Shown: piece after piece, positions 60,810-64,000 of the stretch
Numbering within the stretch: the first letter of the stretch is position 1
How the letters are laid out: every line of letters starts with the position of its first letter
NCBI RefSeq assembly: GCF_002008365.1
Contig: NZ_MRDL01000054.1
Location: 248,001-312,000 of the forward strand
DNA from: Rhizobium leguminosarum bv. viciae USDA 2370
Lineage (GTDB): Bacteria; Pseudomonadota; Alphaproteobacteria; Rhizobiales; Rhizobiaceae
Reading direction: 5' to 3'
Length of the DNA stretch: 64,000 nucleotides
Translations under genes and position numbers: made by a program
Notes under the pieces: generated by a model
Told to the model about the DNA's origin: nothing
The model's database searches: none
What the model saw: only the letters and a program-made list of their open reading frames with translations

Positions 60810-61715
60810 ATGCCGGAATTGCCAGAAGTCGAAACGGTGAAACGCGGCCTGACGCCGGCGATGGAGGGCACCCGCATCACCAAGCTGGAGCTGCGGCGCG
60901 GCGATTTGCGCTTCCCCTTTCCCGACGCTTTCGCGGACAGGGTTTCGGGCCGCACCATCGTCAGCCTTGGCCGCCGCGCCAAATATCTGCTGGTCGATCT
61001 CGACGACGGCAACACGCTGATCTCCCACCTCGGCATGTCCGGTTCCTTCCGGATCGAGGAGGGCCGCATCGAGAAGGCTGCTGCCTCCGCCGCGCCGGGC
61101 GAATTCCACCATGCCCGCTCGAAGGACGAGAAACACGATCACGTCATCTTCCATCTGCAAGCCGCAAGCGGCCCACGCCGGGTCGTCTACAACGATCCGC
61201 GCCGCTTCGGCTTCATGGATATGGTGGGACGTGCCGATCTCGCCGCCCATCCCTTCTTCCGCGATCTCGGCCCGGAGCCGACAGGAAACGAGCTTGGCGC
61301 CGCCTATCTGGCCGAACGCTTCCGCGACAAGGCGCAGCCGTTGAAGAGCGCGTTGCTTGACCAGAAGAACATTGCCGGTCTCGGCAATATATATGTCTGC
61401 GAGGCGCTGTGGCGCGCGCATCTTTCGCCGATCCGCGCCGCCGGCACGCTGGTGACGGCAGGGGGCCGGCCGAAGGCGCAGCTCGACCTGCTCGTCGCCT
61501 CGATCCGCGACGTCATCGCCGACGCGATCGCCGCCGGCGGATCATCGCTGCGTGACCATATCCAGACCGACGGATCGCTCGGCTATTTCCAGCATTCCTT
61601 CTCAGTTTATGATCGCGAAAGTCAGGCTTGCCGCACGCCCGGCTGCGGCGGTACGGTCGCCCGCATCGTCCAGGCGGGTCGCTCCACCTTCTATTGCGCC
61701 ACCTGCCAGAAGTAA
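60810..61715 (+). CDS. mutM: Formamidopyrimidine-DNA glycosylase MutM (Fpg)
   Basis: 301 aa from MPELPEVETVKRGL at 60810. Pro2 is the catalytic nucleophile and Glu3 the acid after Met removal; Lys in KAKYLLVDLDDG and the C-terminal zinc finger CRTPGCGGTVARIVQAGRSTFYCATC are complete. It removes 8-oxoguanine and formamidopyrimidines. Enoyl-CoA hydratase follows 23 bp downstream. Confidence 0.97.
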   Translation: MPELPEVETVKRGLTPAMEGTRITKLELRRGDLRFPFPDAFADRVSGRTIVSLGRRAKYLLVDLDDGNTLISHLGMSGSFRIEEGRIEKAAASAAPGEFHHARSKDEKHDHVIFHLQAASGPRRVVYNDPRRFGFMDMVGRADLAAHPFFRDLGPEPTGNELGAAYLAERFRDKAQPLKSALLDQKNIAGLGNIYVCEALWRAHLSPIRAAGTLVTAGGRPKAQLDLLVASIRDVIADAIAAGGSSLRDHIQTDGSLGYFQHSFSVYDRESQACRTPGCGGTVARIVQAGRSTFYCATCQK

Positions 61716-61738
61716 GAGTGAGAAACCGGGAGAACAGC

Positions 61739-62512
61739 ATGGCCTATGAGACCCTGATCGTCGAAACCCGAGGCAATGTCGGCCTCGTCACGCTGAACCG
61801 CCCGCAGGCGCTGAACGCGCTGAACTCCACCGTCCTGAAGGAACTGAAAGAGGCCTATGCCGCCTTCCACGCCGACGAGACGGTTGGAGCGATCGTGTTG
61901 ACCGGTTCCGAGCGTGCCTTTGCCGCCGGCGCCGATATCAAGGAGATGCAGCCGCTTGAGTTCGCCGATATCTATAAGAGTGATTTCATCAGCGGCTGGG
62001 ATGAGGTCGCCAAGGCACGCAAGCCGGTGATCGCTGCCGTCAGCGGTTTTGCGCTCGGCGGCGGCTGCGAGCTCGCCATGATGTGCGATTTCATCATCGC
62101 CTCGGAGACGGCGAAGTTCGGCCAGCCTGAAATCACACTGGGCGTCATTCCCGGCATGGGCGGCTCGCAGCGGCTGACGCGCGCCGTCGGCAAGGCGAAG
62201 GCGATGGATCTCATCCTGACCGGCCGCATGATGGATGCGGCCGAGGCGGAACGTTCGGGACTCGTTTCGCGCGTGGTGGCACCCGAACGTCTGCTCGACG
62301 AGGCTTTTGCCGCGGCCGAAAAGATCGCTTCGCTTTCGCGTCCCTCGGTGATGATGGCCAAGGAGGCGGTCAACCGCGCATTCGAGACGACGCTGGAGGA
62401 GGGCTTGCGTTTCGAGCGCCGCCTGTTTCACAGTCTCTTTGCCACGGACGACCAGAAAGAAGGCATGGCGGCCTTCGTCGAGAAGCGCAAACCGGCTTTT
62501 ACGCACCGTTGA
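61739..62512 (+). CDS. Enoyl-CoA hydratase/isomerase family protein
   Basis: 257 aa from MAYETLIVETRGNVGLVTLNRPQALNALN (GGGAGAA upstream). Oxyanion loops AFAAGADIKEM and ALGGGCELAMMCDFIIA; catalytic Glu positions in FGQPEITLGVIPGMGGSQRLTR. Likely beta-oxidation crotonase (FadB1/EchA-like). Same operon as mutM is plausible. Confidence 0.95.
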   Translation: MAYETLIVETRGNVGLVTLNRPQALNALNSTVLKELKEAYAAFHADETVGAIVLTGSERAFAAGADIKEMQPLEFADIYKSDFISGWDEVAKARKPVIAAVSGFALGGGCELAMMCDFIIASETAKFGQPEITLGVIPGMGGSQRLTRAVGKAKAMDLILTGRMMDAAEAERSGLVSRVVAPERLLDEAFAAAEKIASLSRPSVMMAKEAVNRAFETTLEEGLRFERRLFHSLFATDDQKEGMAAFVEKRKPAFTHR

Positions 62513-62704
62513 ATGCTTTTAGGCGCTTGCCAGTGGTAAAGCTTGAAAATCCGCGTTGACGTGGGCCGGCTTTAGAGTTATATGCCCGCCCACGGTTCGG
62601 AAAGCCAGTTTGGTTTTCCGCGATTGCTCCCGCATTGCTGGATTTTGTGGCCGCAAGGCCCGCGGTAATGGCGGAGTTTGTTCGAATTCTTGAGAGAGGC
62701 ATCC

Positions 62705-62983
62705 ATGGCCAATACAACTTCGGCGAAAAAAGCGACCCGCAAGATCGCCCGCCGTACCGACGTCAATAAGGCTCGTCGCTCGCGCGTTCGTACTTTCGTT
62801 CGCCAGGTCGAAGAGGCCATCGCATCCGGCGACGCCGCCAAGGCGAAGGAAGCTTTCCTGGCTGCTCAGCCCGAGCTTGCCCGCGCCGCCAGCAAGGGCG
62901 TGCTGCATGCCAACACGGCATCGCGCAAGGTCTCGCGTCTGGCCGCTCGTGTGAAGGCTCTTTCGGTCACCACGACCGCGTAA
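62705..62983 (+). CDS. rpsT: 30S ribosomal protein S20
   Basis: 92 aa, highly basic, start MANTTSAKKATRKIARRTDVNKARRSR at 62705 after GAGAGG. Ending KVSRLAARVKALS is typical of S20. It binds 16S rRNA early in 30S assembly. Followed by an intrinsic terminator. Long leader upstream (from about 62520) may be used for control. Confidence 0.96.
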   Translation: MANTTSAKKATRKIARRTDVNKARRSRVRTFVRQVEEAIASGDAAKAKEAFLAAQPELARAASKGVLHANTASRKVSRLAARVKALSVTTTA

Positions 62984-63013
62984 TCTTCCATTAAGGACTT
63001 CTTCTTTATGATT

Positions 63014-63039
63014 AGCCCGGTAATTTTACCGGGCTTTTT
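63014..63039 (+). terminator. Rho-independent terminator of rpsT
   Basis: AGCCCGGTAA, T, TTACCGGGCT stem then TTTTT, 31 bp past the rpsT stop. Confidence 0.9.
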
Positions 63040-63040
63040 C

Positions 63041-63838
63041 GATTCCACCGATCAGCCCCTGCATGGTTAATCTGACGACTGTTTCGTGTCAGCGCCATGA
63101 CAGGAAAAATTGTGTAAAAACAATGGCTTGCGCAAGGATGCTTTGACGCCGCGCGACTCTACCCCACGCTTCCGGGACCACAGGCGAGTCAAGAGGATTT
63201 TATTTTTTTTTCTTTCAATGCGTGTCAAAATAGCCCGAACGGGGAATCTCTTTGATTCAACTGCGATTCTTTTTTGACGCTGGTGTGACGCCCGAAAAGG
63301 GCAGGCGGAGTCAATGCCCGCTTCTTAATTTTGCGTAAAATTCATCGTTGATATTGCCTTTTGATCCTGCCTAAATGGCTTTCAACAAAGGGCGCGGACA
63401 TCACCTGCAGAGGCTCGGTCTTAACTGCCACGTCGGCAGGGCGATAAGTTTGTGCCGTTTGTTACGGAGCATTGCGCTTCCGTTTTTTCAAGCACTCGAC
63501 GGATTTGAGCCGTAACGTGGCTGTTACGGAGCGGGGATGTTTTGTGCCTTCAGTGGCCACACGTTTAAGGCGAGGCCATCGGAGAAGGTAAAGTAATATT
63601 GCGTTCGGGCTGGTCGGCCGAAAACGAGGTTCGACCGCCAGCCTGGCACGGAAAGCCGATGAAGGTTGCCGCATGAGCGCGGCACCTGCAACGGAGTTCT
63701 GCGCCGGTTCCTTCGGGGGCAGTGTTTGAGTGAACCGGCAGGCGAGCGGCTCATGAGGATCCGTCAGCCCGCCAAAGCGGGGAATGATCGGGCGGCCGTT
63801 TTAGCGGATGCCGCCCGGTGGAATTGAAAGGCGGCATT
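63041..63838. other. Long leader/regulatory region upstream of dnaA
   Basis: 798 bp without a convincing gene. It contains seven GANTC (CcrM methylation) sites between 63041 and 63312, a T-rich stretch near 63200, two copies of GTTACGGAGC (63461 and 63523) and the inverted repeat CCGTAAC/GTTACGG at 63510-63529. No clear TTATCCACA DnaA box was found, so an origin here is not supported. Confidence 0.6.
63510..63529. promoter_or_regulatory. Inverted repeat in the dnaA upstream region
   Basis: CCGTAAC, six bases, GTTACGG; the right arm is part of a GTTACGGAGC repeated 62 bp upstream. Possible binding site for a replication regulator. Confidence 0.35.
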
Positions 63839-64000
63839 ATGCAGATGAATACGATGACGACGAGCGGGCTCGACAATGCGGATGCGGCACCGCAGGCGTT
63901 CGGCTCAATTCGCCTGGAAGCGGCGGAAGTAAAGGCGGATATGAAGCAGAACGTATTGTTTGAGCGCGTCAGTGCGCGCTTGAAGGCTCAGGTCGGTCAG
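63839..64000 (+). CDS. dnaA: Chromosomal replication initiator DnaA (5' part only)
   Basis: ATG at 63839 with AAAGG upstream; 54 codons run to the right edge. The rhizobial N-terminal extension MQMNTMTTSGLDNADAAPQAFG precedes LFERVSARLKAQVGQ, the start of DnaA domain I. The remaining domains lie outside the window. Confidence 0.9.
   Translation, partial: MQMNTMTTSGLDNADAAPQAFGSIRLEAAEVKADMKQNVLFERVSARLKAQVGQ

Noticed and set aside
63462..63674. Minus-strand 70-codon open frame upstream of dnaA
   Set aside because: No ribosome binding site, Arg/Ser-rich random composition, lies in a regulatory region.
63041..63838. Replication origin next to dnaA
   Set aside because: No DnaA-box array or AT-rich unwinding element is evident, and in rhizobia the origin is often elsewhere (near hemE).

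Overview
The window looks like part of a fast-growing Rhizobium chromosome (R. leguminosarum/R. etli type). Support comes from the high G+C with CGN-rich codon use, a Sinorhizobium-class phosphatidylethanolamine N-methyltransferase, dnaN lying far from dnaA, the mutM/ubiE/ubiB/enoyl-CoA hydratase/rpsT/dnaA block, GANTC (CcrM) sites crowded upstream of dnaA, and short palindromic intergenic repeats typical of rhizobia. No tRNA, rRNA, insertion sequence, prophage or CRISPR array was seen.

Layout. 1-5.1 kb: minus-strand iron-linked periplasmic operon (imelysin, di-haem oxidoreductase, second imelysin, DUF1513) behind an Irr-type box. 5.2-18.8 kb: mostly housekeeping genes (rRNA methyltransferase, RlpA-like protein, epimerase, queG, GST, uppP, NDUFA9-like, pyrF, pmtA, dnaN, rsmI, YraN). 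19-24.6 kb: LacI-type repressor divergent from a sugar ABC transporter, with two identical operator-like sites between them. 24.6-28.4 kb: gshB and comM, then a small low-G+C islet with a decayed copy of part of comM and an unknown ORF. 28.4-43 kb: cysK, exporters, dps, Lrp and LysR regulators, dut, prfC, a serine carboxypeptidase, and a GntR-MFS operon whose promoter carries a 47-bp near-perfect palindrome. Next to that is an isolated 23-codon ORF with its own promoter-like sequence, ribosome binding site and terminator. 43-50.7 kb: glutamine amidotransferase, coaBC, SDRs, LysR regulators, MFS and VOC genes. 50.7-58.0 kb: a six-gene catabolic operon. 58.2-64 kb: ubiB, ubiE, mutM, enoyl-CoA hydratase, rpsT and the start of dnaA.

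The most interesting region is 50,671-58,044. A routine annotation would read it as histidine utilisation (hutH/hutU), but the HutH-like protein has Cys-Ala-Asp where the Ala-Ser-Gly that forms the MIO cofactor should be. The urocanase is divergent, and the other genes are a DUF917 protein, a cyclic amidohydrolase and an N-carbamoyl-amino-acid hydrolase. Together these fit an ergothioneine (thiohistidine betaine) degradation pathway: trimethylamine elimination, thiourocanate hydration, desulfuration of the thiohydantoin, hydantoin ring opening, and decarbamoylation to glutamate. The pathway assignment is inference; the residue changes and the gene order are read directly from the sequence.
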